This document shows, one piece after another, positions 33,953 through 42,817 of a stretch of 43,097 nt of DNA; positions within the stretch are counted from its first letter, which is position 1, and every line of letters starts with the position of its first letter. Origin of the DNA: an uncultured Bacillus sp. GTDB taxonomy: Bacteria; Bacillota; Bacilli; Bacillales_B; DSM-18226. The stretch spans positions 1 to 43,097 of the forward strand of contig NZ_CAMLDX010000019.1 of assembly GCF_946478885.1 (NCBI RefSeq), in the 5' to 3' direction. Under the pieces are notes generated by a model, which was not told the DNA's origin, searched no databases, and worked only from the letters and a program-made list of their open reading frames with translations. Made by a program: the position numbers and the translations under genes.

Positions 33953-35125
33953 TTAGTATACGTCGCGTTGGTAACGACTTTGTTTTTGCAGGTCATTTAA
34001 ATAGGCTTCTGCATCTTCGCGGCTCATCGCGCCCTCTTTTTCAATCACTTCAATCAAGGCATTGTGGACATCCTTTGCCATTCTTGATTTATCGCCGCAG
34101 ACGAAGAATGAAGCCCCATTTTCAAGCCACGCAAATAACTCATGGCTATTTTCCAGCATTTTATGCTGAACATATACTTTTTTATCTGTATCGCGGGAGA
34201 AGGCAAGGTCAATTTTTGTCAGTACTCCATCATTTAGATATTGTTCTAATTCCTCTTGATACAGATAATCGCATGCCGCATGCTGATCGCCAAAGAACAG
34301 CCATGCTTTTCCTTCTGCCTTAGTTACGGCACGTTCTTCAATAAAGGAACGAAATGGTGCAATCCCTGTTCCAGGTCCAACCATAATCATATCTTTGTTA
34401 GATTCAGGTAAATGGAAATGTTTGTTAGGTTGCACAAATACTGAAAGGGTATCCCCTTCATGTGCCCGCTCTGCCACTAATATGGAACAAACTCCTTTTC
34501 GATCGCGTCCATTGGCATGATAGCGCACAGCACCTATGGTTAAATGCACCTGACCCGGGTGTGCAGCATAACTGCTGGCAATGGAGTATAGACGCGGTGT
34601 CATTTTTCTTAAAAGTGACACAATGTCTTGTGAAGAGGCATTCCATGGGCCAAAATCGCGAAGCATATCGAATAAGTCGCGGCCATTGCAGTATTCTTTG
34701 ACTTGATCTGCGTTTTCTAGAAGCTTTGGCAAACCTTCGTTATTTGTGAAAGTTGCGGCTCCCTGCAGGATCTTTTTGCTTAATAATGTAATTTCAAAGA
34801 ATTCTGTTAGTGATTCTTTTAATGACAACGTGTCGCCCTGCTTGTTAATCATCACTTCTGCAGCTGGATCCCAATTCATTTCTTCTATAAGAGAGGACAC
34901 TAGTTCCGGATCGTTCTTAGGGACAATACCAAGAGCATCACCAGGGTTATACGTTAGACCGGAGCCTTCCAATGATAGCTCCAAATGTCTTGTTTCTTTG
35001 CTAGAGCCCGCACCATTTAAATTTTCATTTTTCAAAACCTTCGCTTGAAAAGGATTCGTTCGAGAATAGGCAGACACCCTCTCATCCCTGTTTGTATTTT
35101 CAGAATTTACAACAGTGTTTTGCAT
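33953..35125 (-). CDS. CysJ-like NADPH flavoprotein reductase lacking the flavodoxin domain
   Basis: FAD/NADPH diflavin-type reductase module like the C-terminal two thirds of the sulfite reductase alpha subunit. The connecting domain has YNPGDALGIVPKN near residue 65. FAD binding shows RLYSIASS (~180) and the NADPH side GPGTGIAPFRSFIEERA (~255). It ends in YLNDLQKQSRYQRDVY, characteristic of CysJ. At 390 residues it lacks the ~200-residue flavodoxin part of standard CysJ and has only a short unstructured N-terminus. The ATG has GAGGTG six bases upstream. No cysI is adjacent, so its electron acceptor is uncertain. Confidence 0.85.
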   Translation of the reverse strand: MQNTVVNSENTNRDERVSAYSRTNPFQAKVLKNENLNGAGSSKETRHLELSLEGSGLTYNPGDALGIVPKNDPELVSSLIEEMNWDPAAEVMINKQGDTLSLKESLTEFFEITLLSKKILQGAATFTNNEGLPKLLENADQVKEYCNGRDLFDMLRDFGPWNASSQDIVSLLRKMTPRLYSIASSYAAHPGQVHLTIGAVRYHANGRDRKGVCSILVAERAHEGDTLSVFVQPNKHFHLPESNKDMIMVGPGTGIAPFRSFIEERAVTKAEGKAWLFFGDQHAACDYLYQEELEQYLNDGVLTKIDLAFSRDTDKKVYVQHKMLENSHELFAWLENGASFFVCGDKSRMAKDVHNALIEVIEKEGAMSREDAEAYLNDLQKQSRYQRDVY

Positions 35126-35356
35126 GATCTTCACCTCAAAAAATTATATAAGCCTAGGATAACATACGAAGACAAAATCAGACATATTTTTGCCAGCTTT
35201 TCTCGCCCAAAAGTTTCCAATTGTGAGAAAATAACAACTCTGATAATCCCCATGGCATTTTCAGTTTTCATATTGCACGACTAACTATGACAAAATGATC
35301 AATTATTATTTTAAAACAACATGTTTCGTTGCACAACTAAAAAGGAGAGAATATGT

Positions 35357-35608
35357 CTAAATATCCCCTCTCCAGCCCCGTATAAACCACAATTTCATTA
35401 TTTTTTTCCAGCTTTGCTTAGGCGGCACAAGTATGTCGACAATTTTAACCATGATTATAACAGAGTATAATATACCTACGAAAATGATATCGCTTTTATT
35501 GAAATCACTCAGCGAGCAATGCAGGATGGTTTCGATAGTGGGAGGCAGAATAAAAGATAGAATGGAAAAAGGCAATGAAATAGGGACTAAGATCATACCG
35601 GACACCAC
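35357..35608 (-). CDS. Small hydrophobic protein in operon with the peptidase
   Basis: About 83 residues from GTG (alternatives: the next GTG or an ATG four codons on). GGGAG lies just upstream. Two membrane helices are likely (around 5-25 and 40-60), followed by a basic tail KQSWKKIMKLWFIRGWRGDI. It starts 9 bp after the peptidase stop, so co-transcription is likely. No family recognised. A GGAGAG...CTCTCC hairpin overlaps its end and may terminate the unit. The 230 bp from here to the CysJ-like gene hold no other gene. Confidence 0.45.
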   Translation of the reverse strand: MVSGMILVPISLPFSILSFILPPTIETILHCSLSDFNKSDIIFVGILYSVIIMVKIVDILVPPKQSWKKIMKLWFIRGWRGDI

Positions 35609-35617
35609 TCCCAGATC

Positions 35618-36208
35618 TCAAAAGGCAGTGTCGGCTGTCAGGGAGCGCTCCGGTGGTATTTCTCCACGTTGAAGGTCGGAGATTGTTAGACCAAAGTCCA
35701 TTTGCAGATGGGGATAGTCTTTAAATTGTGCCCAATCACCGCCCCATTCAAAACCCAGCTCTTTTGCCATGCTGACAACTTCCGTCCAATCTGCCATGCT
35801 GTTACCATTTCCATCATACTCCATATCCCATATGACATCTCCTTCAGATGTTTGCAATGCAAAATCAACTGCAAGACCGAAGTTATGATAAGATTCTCCT
35901 CCTTTGGCATAGGTTACGATGCTGCCTCCAGCGGTTCGTCCTTTTTCATAAAGGCTGTCCTGTTCTGTGGCGCTGCGAAAATCATCTGTAATGATCACGA
36001 CGATACCTTTGTCAGCTGCCATCTGCACGAGCTGACCAGTACGTTCCTTTACGACAGAATGAAGACCGTCCGGCATGGGAATATCGGGATCGCTCTCTGT
36101 ATCTCTCTGAAACTGGTTGTATATGAAAAAAACTATGATCATACATACAAACATGATAACTAAACGGCTCCGCCTTTTTCGCTTCAATGTGTGCCTTCTT
36201 CTTTTCAC
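35618..36208 (-). CDS. M15-family peptidoglycan peptidase (VanY/CwlK-like), membrane-anchored
   Basis: Zinc peptidase that trims peptidoglycan stem peptides. After a very basic N-terminus there is one membrane anchor (LVIMFVCMIIVFFIY). The M15B domain follows, with DDFRS, the zinc-ligand motif SYHNFGLAVDF (His and Asp) and the final ligand in HLQMDFG. Start choice: a TTG at 36292 is almost at the likely transcription start and is rejected. GTG at 36208 has AAAGGAA well placed; an ATG at 36226 is also possible. CwlK is an L-alanyl-D-glutamate endopeptidase and VanY a D,D-carboxypeptidase; sequence alone does not decide between them. Confidence 0.82.
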   Translation of the reverse strand: MKRRRHTLKRKRRSRLVIMFVCMIIVFFIYNQFQRDTESDPDIPMPDGLHSVVKERTGQLVQMAADKGIVVIITDDFRSATEQDSLYEKGRTAGGSIVTYAKGGESYHNFGLAVDFALQTSEGDVIWDMEYDGNGNSMADWTEVVSMAKELGFEWGGDWAQFKDYPHLQMDFGLTISDLQRGEIPPERSLTADTAF

Positions 36209-36304
36209 AATACTTATTCCTTTCATGCTGCCTGCTATAGCTTTTCTATTAATAGAACGAAAAAAAGCTGATGGTTTCAATAAAATATCCAAGAGTTTTA
36301 TTAC

Positions 36305-36310
36305 ATTATA
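36305..36310 (-). promoter_or_regulatory. -10 box upstream of the M15 peptidase
   Basis: TATAAT on the minus strand within TTTGGTATAATGTAAT. It gives a start near 36298 and argues against the TTG at 36292 as the initiation codon. No good -35 at 17 bp is visible. Confidence 0.45.
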
Positions 36311-36419
36311 CCAAATAGGACAGATTACATGTTACAAATCGAATAATCTGCTTCATTCAGCTCATTTTTCGCTCCTTTTGACCCACCTCTTTCAAAGCAG
36401 CAGAACCCGTCCTTTCATA

Positions 36420-37715
36420 TTATTGATTCGTATTCATTCCTGTTCCGTGAATCTCCGATTGTCTGGATTCAGGAATTGGCTTTGGTACAAAAAACATCAC
36501 AATGAACCCAATGGCAAATAAGATAACTAAACTAAATACACCAAAAGCAGAGCTTCCAGTTAGCTGCGTCATGATTCCTACAAGAAAAGGGCCCGTTACA
36601 GCAGCAAAACGGCCAAAAATATTATAAAAGCCGAAAAATTCATTGGATTTTTCCTTCGGCACCATTTGGGCAAAAAAGGAACGGCTCAAGGACTGAATCC
36701 CTCCTTGTGCGCTAGCGACAAGCATGGCCAATATCCAAAAATCTACAATCGTTTTTAAAAACATTGCATAAATACAAACAAGCATATAAATAATGATTCC
36801 AGCATAAAGCAATTTTTTCGCACCATATTTATTCGCTAATTTTCCAAATAAAACAGCAAAGGGCGCAGCGACGATCTGCACAGCCAACAATGCAATAATC
36901 AACTCTGTGGAGCTCAAACCCAAATCTGTCCCGTAGGCTGTCGACATGGATATAATGGTCCCGACACCATCGATATAGAAGAAATATGATACTAGAAAAA
37001 GAAAGATTGCGCGGTATTTACGAATTTCCTTGAATGTATCCCCCAAACGTTGAAAGCTAGTATAAATGATTCTCGGTTCCCGCTCCATCCAATGTGTTTG
37101 CTTGACATGCTTAAACATCGGCAAGGTAAAAATCAGCCACCACAATGCCGTGATGAGAAAGGTAATCCGGCTTACCATAGAGACAGACCATGGGATGATT
37201 TCCATTTGTGATAATGTAATAAGTGCAATACAGAAAATGAACGGGATAACACTGCCAATGTATCCTAACGCGAAGCCCTTTGCCGATACCTCATCCATTC
37301 GGTCATTCGTGGTCACATCTACAATATACGCATCATAAAAGACATTAGCCCCCCTAAACCCCAGCGAGGTAATCGTGTAAACAATTAACAAAAGGAACCA
37401 GCTACTATCTGGTATCAATAACAGAGAGGCTGTAGATAATGTTCCCATCCAAAAGAAAAAATTAAAAAATCTTTGTTTCATTCCTTTAAAATCTGCCATT
37501 GTTCCCAATACAGGACCGAGCAATGCCAATATAAAAGTTGAAACGGAAATTGTATAGCCTAAAAATGCAGTCGCATTTGCCGGATTCACACCTGCATTCT
37601 CCGCTGCAGCTTTGTAATAGATTGGGAATATTGCTGTAGTGATGATAATCGAATAGGCTGAGCTTGCCCAATCATACATCATCCAGCTTTTTTCCGCTTT
37701 GCTGAATTTGCCCAT
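36420..37715 (-). CDS. UMF1-family MFS transporter (YxiO/Atg22-like)
   Basis: Twelve-helix transporter, 431 residues. It begins with the family signature FSKAEKSWMMYDWASSAYS and carries GTMADFKGMKQRF after the second helix pair and SLSRSFFAQMVPKEKSNEFFGFYN in the second half, both typical of the UMF1/Atg22-like family. The eukaryotic relative exports amino acids from vacuoles; the bacterial substrate is unknown. GGAGGGG lies seven bases before the ATG. The 443-bp gap to the divergent GerC-type gene holds AT-rich promoter sequence and no clear gene. Confidence 0.88.
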   Translation of the reverse strand: MGKFSKAEKSWMMYDWASSAYSIIITTAIFPIYYKAAAENAGVNPANATAFLGYTISVSTFILALLGPVLGTMADFKGMKQRFFNFFFWMGTLSTASLLLIPDSSWFLLLIVYTITSLGFRGANVFYDAYIVDVTTNDRMDEVSAKGFALGYIGSVIPFIFCIALITLSQMEIIPWSVSMVSRITFLITALWWLIFTLPMFKHVKQTHWMEREPRIIYTSFQRLGDTFKEIRKYRAIFLFLVSYFFYIDGVGTIISMSTAYGTDLGLSSTELIIALLAVQIVAAPFAVLFGKLANKYGAKKLLYAGIIIYMLVCIYAMFLKTIVDFWILAMLVASAQGGIQSLSRSFFAQMVPKEKSNEFFGFYNIFGRFAAVTGPFLVGIMTQLTGSSAFGVFSLVILFAIGFIVMFFVPKPIPESRQSEIHGTGMNTNQ

Positions 37716-38158
37716 AGTTTTTCCCCTCCGCCATTGTTCCTACCTTCAGTCTACAATATGGTGGTATGAGTGAATAGATGATTGCTGAAATTTTTAAAAT
37801 TTTTTAAAATTTACTCCTTGATACTTGCAGGAATTTATATGATTCACTAAATTTTCTATAATGAGGAGAAAGACGTCATATCTGAAGCTTTTAAATAACC
37901 TTCTAGGAAGATAAAGAATTCGCCACTTCGGGTTAAGATGATTTCCCGTTTCTAACTCACCGCCATTTTTGCTTCCGATGGGAACAAATCAATCATACTC
38001 CTTAACGATATAAGAGTTAAGAATAGCAAGCGCCCACATTTTTGGAGTCCGATCAACAAGAAAAAATTCCTATGTATAAGGCATGTAATCAGTCGTCATA
38101 CTATTTGTTAAATGAAGGACTTTTATTACAAATACATTTCTTACTAAGGAAGCGAAAA

Positions 38159-39373
38159 ATGAGGCGAACACAAAATAAAGACCGGCTATTTCTCATTTCT
38201 CTGTCCCTTCTTTTGCTACTTTCTCTTACTGGATGCTGGAGCAGTCATGAGATTGAAGAACTGAGCTTAGCTGTAGGTGCAGCATTTGATGTAGGAGACG
38301 AGACAGATACAGAGAAAAAACTTGATGATCCCGAGACGCACTATACAAAAAAAAACCGTATTACAACAACCTATCAGCTTGTCACAGCTCAGGGGACAAA
38401 CTTAGGCACAAAAGAAACGGGTACAAAGCAACAACCTTATATCAATATTTCTGAAACAGGGGATTCCATCCTCCAACTTGTTCGTGAGATATCATTAAGA
38501 ACAGACACCCCTTTTAACACAACTCATATGAAAACGATTGTCATAAGTGAAAAGCTTGCAAGAAAGTATAGTTTGGAACAATTATTTAATGCATACCTCC
38601 GTGATAACGAGTTCCGGCCAAGCAGCGCTGTGTTCATTAGTAACGGAAAAGCCAGTAAGACACTTGAATCAAAGAAAAAAGGTGTCATCCCGGCATTCGA
38701 ATTATTTGGAATCATTGATAATCGATATAAAACAACAAGGATTTCTCCCCCTGTAACGTTAATAAAATTAGAGTCCAGAATGCGATCGGGTACCAGTTTT
38801 CTTATACAAAATATCGTCTCAGCAAATAATGAAGTAAAATTTGCTGGAGCAGCCGTGATCAATGGGAAGACAAAGAAATTGATTGGCTTTTTAAATGAGG
38901 AGGAATTAGAGGGAGTAACGTGGATTACTGGAAAAGGAAAAGGCGGGTTAGTCAAAAGCTATAATGAAGAGACAGGACAGGTATTGATTTACGAGATCGA
39001 ATCCATGAAAAGCAACATCACCTCTCATGTAAAAGGAGACAAAATCACCTCTTTTGATGTAAAGATCCAGTCAAAAGGCCGATTATCTGAGAATTGGCTT
39101 ATTTCATGCGATTCATCTGATAATACTTTCCTAAAAAAGGCAGAAGAATCCGCTGAAAAAGAAGTCAAACGGTTGTCAGAGCTTTCCCTCAAAAAATCAC
39201 AAAAGGAGTATAAAGTAGACGTTGCTGGCTTTGGAAATCAGCTTAAAATAGAGCATCCAAAATTATGGAAAAAAGTCAAAAAGGATTGGGATCAGACATT
39301 TAGCGAGATTCCGATTTATTTCAATGTAGATTTAACGATTACTGATTATGGAACATCAGGTTTCGTAAGATGA
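38159..39373 (+). CDS. Ger(x)C-family spore germination lipoprotein (orphan)
   Basis: GerAC/GerBC/GerKC-type subunit of a nutrient germinant receptor, anchored outside the inner spore membrane as a lipoprotein. The signal sequence ends in the lipobox SLTGC (Cys about 24 residues from the start). Family blocks follow: ISLRTDTPFNTTHMKTIVIS, AAVINGKTKKLIGFL and the C-terminal PIYFNVDLTI. 404 residues from the ATG at 38159 with AAGGA upstream; the frame is open another 39 codons from a TTG, without a signal-like start. No gerA- or gerB-type genes are adjacent, although these normally form a tricistronic operon. Confidence 0.87.
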   Translation: MRRTQNKDRLFLISLSLLLLLSLTGCWSSHEIEELSLAVGAAFDVGDETDTEKKLDDPETHYTKKNRITTTYQLVTAQGTNLGTKETGTKQQPYINISETGDSILQLVREISLRTDTPFNTTHMKTIVISEKLARKYSLEQLFNAYLRDNEFRPSSAVFISNGKASKTLESKKKGVIPAFELFGIIDNRYKTTRISPPVTLIKLESRMRSGTSFLIQNIVSANNEVKFAGAAVINGKTKKLIGFLNEEELEGVTWITGKGKGGLVKSYNEETGQVLIYEIESMKSNITSHVKGDKITSFDVKIQSKGRLSENWLISCDSSDNTFLKKAEESAEKEVKRLSELSLKKSQKEYKVDVAGFGNQLKIEHPKLWKKVKKDWDQTFSEIPIYFNVDLTITDYGTSGFVR

Positions 39374-39426
39374 CGTCCTATATTGGAGAGTTAACGCATG
39401 ACGAGCACTGCTAATACGAGCAGCAT

Positions 39427-39461
39427 AAAAAGATGATCCCTGTTATAGAGATCATCTTTTT
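39427..39461. terminator. Terminator between gerC-like and HU genes
   Basis: AAAAAGATGATC and GATCATCTTTTT form a perfect 12-bp stem with an 11-nt loop. A T-run is present on both strands, so it can serve both converging genes. Confidence 0.85.
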
Positions 39462-39527
39462 AAAGCTACCAAAACTTTCTTAATATCTTCTAACAAAGAA
39501 CATTTTAGTTTGGTTAAGCTCTGTTAT

Positions 39528-39800
39528 TTATTTAACCGCGTCTTTTAATTCCTTTCCAGGTTTAAAGGCAGGCGCTTTAGTTGCTGCAATTTCAATCTCC
39601 TCACCTGTTTGAGGATTGCGTCCCTTGCGCGCTGAACGTTCACGAACTTCAAATGTACCAAAACCAATGATTTGGACTTTATCATCATTTGAAAGTGTAT
39701 TCATGATTGTTTCTAAAACAGTATCAACAACTTTTGCGGCATCCTTTTGTTTCAATTCTGCCTTTTCTGATACAGCTTTTACTAATTCTGTTTTGTTCAT
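39528..39800 (-). CDS. hup: HU-family DNA-binding protein (copy 1)
   Basis: Histone-like protein that bends and compacts DNA as a dimer. 90 residues beginning [16 protein letters not shown]. The signature [21 protein letters not shown] is at about 46-66, and the DNA-contacting arm ends in [10 protein letters not shown]. An ATG two codons upstream lies too close to GAGGTG, so the second ATG is chosen. Stand-alone gene. Very similar to the second HU at 42545. Confidence 0.94.
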   Translation of the reverse strand: MNKTELVKAVSEKAELKQKDAAKVVDTVLETIMNTLSNDDKVQIIGFGTFEVRERSARKGRNPQTGEEIEIAATKAPAFKPGKELKDAVK

Positions 39801-40643
39801 CTTCATGCACCTCGGGTTTTAAATTTACTATGTAAAGTTTTGAAAACATCACATACATTCATACTAGTTCAAATAAGCATGCTCAGCTGTCAAATCTCAG
39901 CTGCCTATTTAAGATTATTTTACTATTATTGCACAATCAATGCATATTCAGACATTTCGATAATCAAATATTTCCCGTGCCCTGCAATTGTATTAGGTTG
40001 TTCTAGCTTAAACAGTTGCGGCAGATTTAGAGATTTCTACCAAAGCACCATTGTGTCTTCACCTTAAAAACGGTTCCCTCAGATTTCTTTCAAAAAGAAT
40101 AATATCTCCTACCTTTTAATCATACTAAACGCAAATAGGCATTTATACCTATTCATTTCACCATCCGGCTATCATAGCTAACACCTTGGATTTGTGTTTT
40201 ACGCGCCTATCTTTCAATAAGTTTACCTTCATCAAAAAATCCTACTATTATAGTATTACTTAAGTAATATTTTTTCAAGAATATTCTACATCTTTCAATA
40301 TTTAGAAACAAAATGGTATAGTAAACTTCGCCTATATACCAATATATTGCAGATAATCAAAAAAATCCAGTTCTTTTTACATCAAACCAAGTAGTTCCTG
40401 CATTTCTATTTCACCAGAGAATATAGAACTAGTCTTATCGATACACGGAGAATATGAAGCAATCCTATATAGAAATAAACCAAGTATATTTTTATGGAAG
40501 ATCCAACGATTTTTTCAGGGATTGTTCTTCTATATAAATGATAAAAGAGGATGGGATTGGAGGAAGAGATTAACCCAAGATAATATTTATATATTATTCC
40601 AATTTTACCAAGCAGGGGAATCACCTATCACAAATACAAAAAC

Positions 40644-40663
40644 GCCCTCTATACTTAGAGGGC
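40644..40663 (-). terminator. Orphan terminator hairpin in a long gene-poor gap
   Basis: GCCCTCTA and TAGAGGGC pair perfectly around four bases. GTTTTTG follows on the minus strand. No convincing gene lies upstream of it on that strand. The whole gap from 39801 to 41337 (about 1.5 kb) holds no supported gene. It contains an open frame without a start at 40357-40701 and a short coding-like scrap near 40920-41010 on the minus strand. It may be decayed coding DNA. Confidence 0.6.
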
Positions 40664-41246
40664 TAATGTTAACAATTTGGGAGACCCAACCATTTAATTG
40701 ACTGAAATGCGAACATGTTATTTTAATTAGTGTTCATGAAGCCTCACTAACCAATGGCTATCCAGCCAACTTGTGTTGTTCCACATTTTAAACTTAGTCA
40801 AAGGCAACGAAGATATTCAATCATGTTTTAAACATAATTAGCGGTTTAGAGATATTAGCGAATGGACATTTTTTCGTTCGTCATAACCATATTGAGTTCT
40901 TTTCCCAATACTTGTTTAAGCAGTTATCACTCCCTTTTCAATCAATCGCGTCTGTTCCTCTAATCCTTTAGAGTTACTTGAGATATTCAATTTTACACAG
41001 ATACTGATACTGAGTGATCATCTTACATGGCTTAGGAATGGTATGTTTTCGTTCTCTAATACTATCTCAGGAACGAACACTAATGGCTGAGCCTCCAAAA
41101 GCGTTAACTTTTTATTGATTTATTTCTTTCTCTACATCATTAGTATAGATCATTTTTTTCTGAAATGAAGCTTCAGTTATGAATATTCTGTGAATTAAAT
41201 AAATAGTAAAAAACGAAAATTTATGCACCACTGAGAAAATATAATA

Positions 41247-41276
41247 AACAGGGAAAGTACCCTTCTTCTCCCTGTT
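41247..41276 (-). terminator. Terminator-like hairpin after the PNPOx-fold gene
   Basis: AACAGGGA pairs with TCCCTGTT around 14 nt. On the minus strand TTTATTATATTTT follows. It lies about 60 bp past the stop of the flavin-binding protein gene. Confidence 0.55.
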
Positions 41277-41337
41277 CGTACTGGCTATTATGGTTAGCAA
41301 GAATCGAATTGAATGGCGCATGCCTTCATCTTATCAA

Positions 41338-41805
41338 TTAATTGGATGGAGCCTGTGCAAGTGTTTCCTTTAATACAGCATAAACTTCTTGGTCTAGTTT
41401 CTCAGCTAACTCCCTGTTATATGTTTTAACATACTCCGGATCAACTGTGATTTTGCTTCCGTAGAACATGACATCCTCAACAGATTCAACCCTTACACTT
41501 ACAACACGCATTTTCATGGTTTTTTCAATGACATCAGAGACCTTGCCCTCTCCTTTAATGGCGAAGCAGCTTCCCGCTCCAATCACACCTAAAATTACAT
41601 TGGGATTTTGCTGAATATTTTTTGCGCTTTCGGCATTATGACCAATAGCAAAATGAATGCGCTCGCCAGTGGCATCTGCTAAAACCCAAGAAATCATGGT
41701 TAAATCAGGAAGCACAGTCTTTTCACCAATGGTGGTCAAAGAGACGATTTTCTCCCCTTGTAATAAATTAATTAATTCTGTACTAAGTTTGTTTTCTATC
41801 TTCAT
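41338..41805 (-). CDS. Pyridoxamine 5'-phosphate oxidase-fold protein
   Basis: Split-barrel flavin-binding protein of 155 residues beginning MKIENKLSTELINLLQGEKIVSLTTIG. The HFAIGHNAESAKNIQQNPNVILGV region is typical of PNPOx-like proteins that bind FMN, F420 or heme. Its length and lack of the full PdxH active-site set argue against a true pyridoxamine-phosphate oxidase. The ATG at 41805 has GGAG eight bases upstream; an earlier in-frame start is rejected. Function unknown; often linked to redox stress. The 403-bp gap on its upstream side is AT-rich and shows no gene. Confidence 0.8.
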   Translation of the reverse strand: MKIENKLSTELINLLQGEKIVSLTTIGEKTVLPDLTMISWVLADATGERIHFAIGHNAESAKNIQQNPNVILGVIGAGSCFAIKGEGKVSDVIEKTMKMRVVSVRVESVEDVMFYGSKITVDPEYVKTYNRELAEKLDQEVYAVLKETLAQAPSN

Positions 41806-42208
41806 TTTGCTCACTCCTAAATAAGTTGAACTTTTCTTTCTTATCATTAAATTGGAATGTTTCAAAATATTAAAAATATAAAATCTCCAATACCATATTA
41901 ATTACATATTTACCTTATTAATCTATTTTATATGAAATTGTATACTGGATCAATCAAACTGCTTTCCATCAATATGAAAATAATTTTATATTAATCTAAA
42001 ACCTAATACACTTGATTCACCATCCTTTAAAAAATTTACACATGTCATAGCAGACGCAATATACAGATCGTTCGCTTTATATTAACTCTATTCTATAACA
42101 GTTTTTTATATTTCTATCTATTTGCATCTGTACTTATACAGTTTTATATGGTATTCTTTTTCTCGTAATCGTTTATAGTCATACTACATTGAAAACGGGT
42201 GAATAATT

Positions 42209-42457
42209 ATGTTAATAGAAGACTTAATGTACGGATTTGCCATTGTAAAAAAACGAAGATCATTAAACCTAAATGAATTACTGGATTTCACCCAGTACAG
42301 CTATATTAATGGGAATATTAATATTGTAGAATATAAAAATCTACTATGTGAGTTGAACCGTCTAGGAGCAAAGAAGCCGGAGTCTTATATGTACCGAAAC
42401 AGTGAATTAACATCAAACAGCGGAAGAAACAACCTACAGCAAATCTATTCAAAATAA
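42209..42457 (+). CDS. YppF-like small protein
   Basis: 82 residues. The pattern LNELLDFTQYSYINGNINIVEYKNLLCELNRLGAKKPE resembles the short YppF family of Bacillus, which has no known function and a helical structure. Here the N-terminus MLIEDLMYGFAIVKKRR and a C-terminal serine/asparagine-rich tail flank it. A weak GGGTGA-type ribosome site lies before the ATG. It converges on the second HU gene with a shared terminator. Confidence 0.6.
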   Translation: MLIEDLMYGFAIVKKRRSLNLNELLDFTQYSYINGNINIVEYKNLLCELNRLGAKKPESYMYRNSELTSNSGRNNLQQIYSK

Positions 42458-42469
42458 GAATCCGAATAA

Positions 42470-42540
42470 AAAAAGAGCATGGGCTTGAATAAAATGTGCC
42501 TTACAAAAGATACATTTTATAAAACCCCATGCTTCTTTTT
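42470..42540. terminator. Bidirectional terminator between yppF-like and HU genes
   Basis: AAAAAGAGCATGGG faces CCCATGCTTCTTTTT. An inner pair AAAATGT/ACATTTT extends the stem. T-runs follow on both strands. Confidence 0.75.
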
Positions 42541-42544
42541 AAAA

Positions 42545-42817
42545 TTATCTAATCGCTTCTTTTAATTCTTTCCCTGGTTTAAATGCCGGAACCTTGGAAG
42601 CTGCAATTTCAATTTCTTCTCCCGTTTGCGGATTTCTTCCTTTACGCGCAGAACGTTCACGTACTTCAAATGTGCCAAATCCGATTAATTGGATCTTCTC
42701 GTTTTGGGCAAGAGTATTCAAAATGGTTTCAAATATCGCATCCACCGCTTTGGCAGCATCCTTTTGTGTTAATTCAGCCTGTGCAGATACTGCCTTTACT
42801 AATTCAGTTTTATTCAT
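42545..42817 (-). CDS. hup: HU-family DNA-binding protein (copy 2)
   Basis: 90 residues beginning [16 protein letters not shown], with [21 protein letters not shown] and the C-terminal [14 protein letters not shown], so it differs from copy 1 at a minority of positions, mostly in the N-terminal half. GGAGG lies seven bases before the ATG at 42817; the frame is open further upstream but that start is rejected. Paralogue of the HU gene at 39528. The 280 bp to the window edge hold no clear gene. Confidence 0.93.
   Translation of the reverse strand: MNKTELVKAVSAQAELTQKDAAKAVDAIFETILNTLAQNEKIQLIGFGTFEVRERSARKGRNPQTGEEIEIAASKVPAFKPGKELKEAIR

Noticed and set aside
38042..38158. 39-codon N-terminal extension of the GerC-like protein
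   Set aside because: It would bury the lipoprotein signal sequence; the ATG at 38159 gives a normal signal peptide.
40406..40624. 72-codon minus-strand frame, hydrophobic
   Set aside because: Opposite the open frame at 40357-40701; no ribosome site; hydrophobicity follows from AT-rich antisense.
40920..41010. Coding-like scrap on the minus strand ending EEQTRLIEKGVITA
   Set aside because: About 35 codons, no start, no recognised family.
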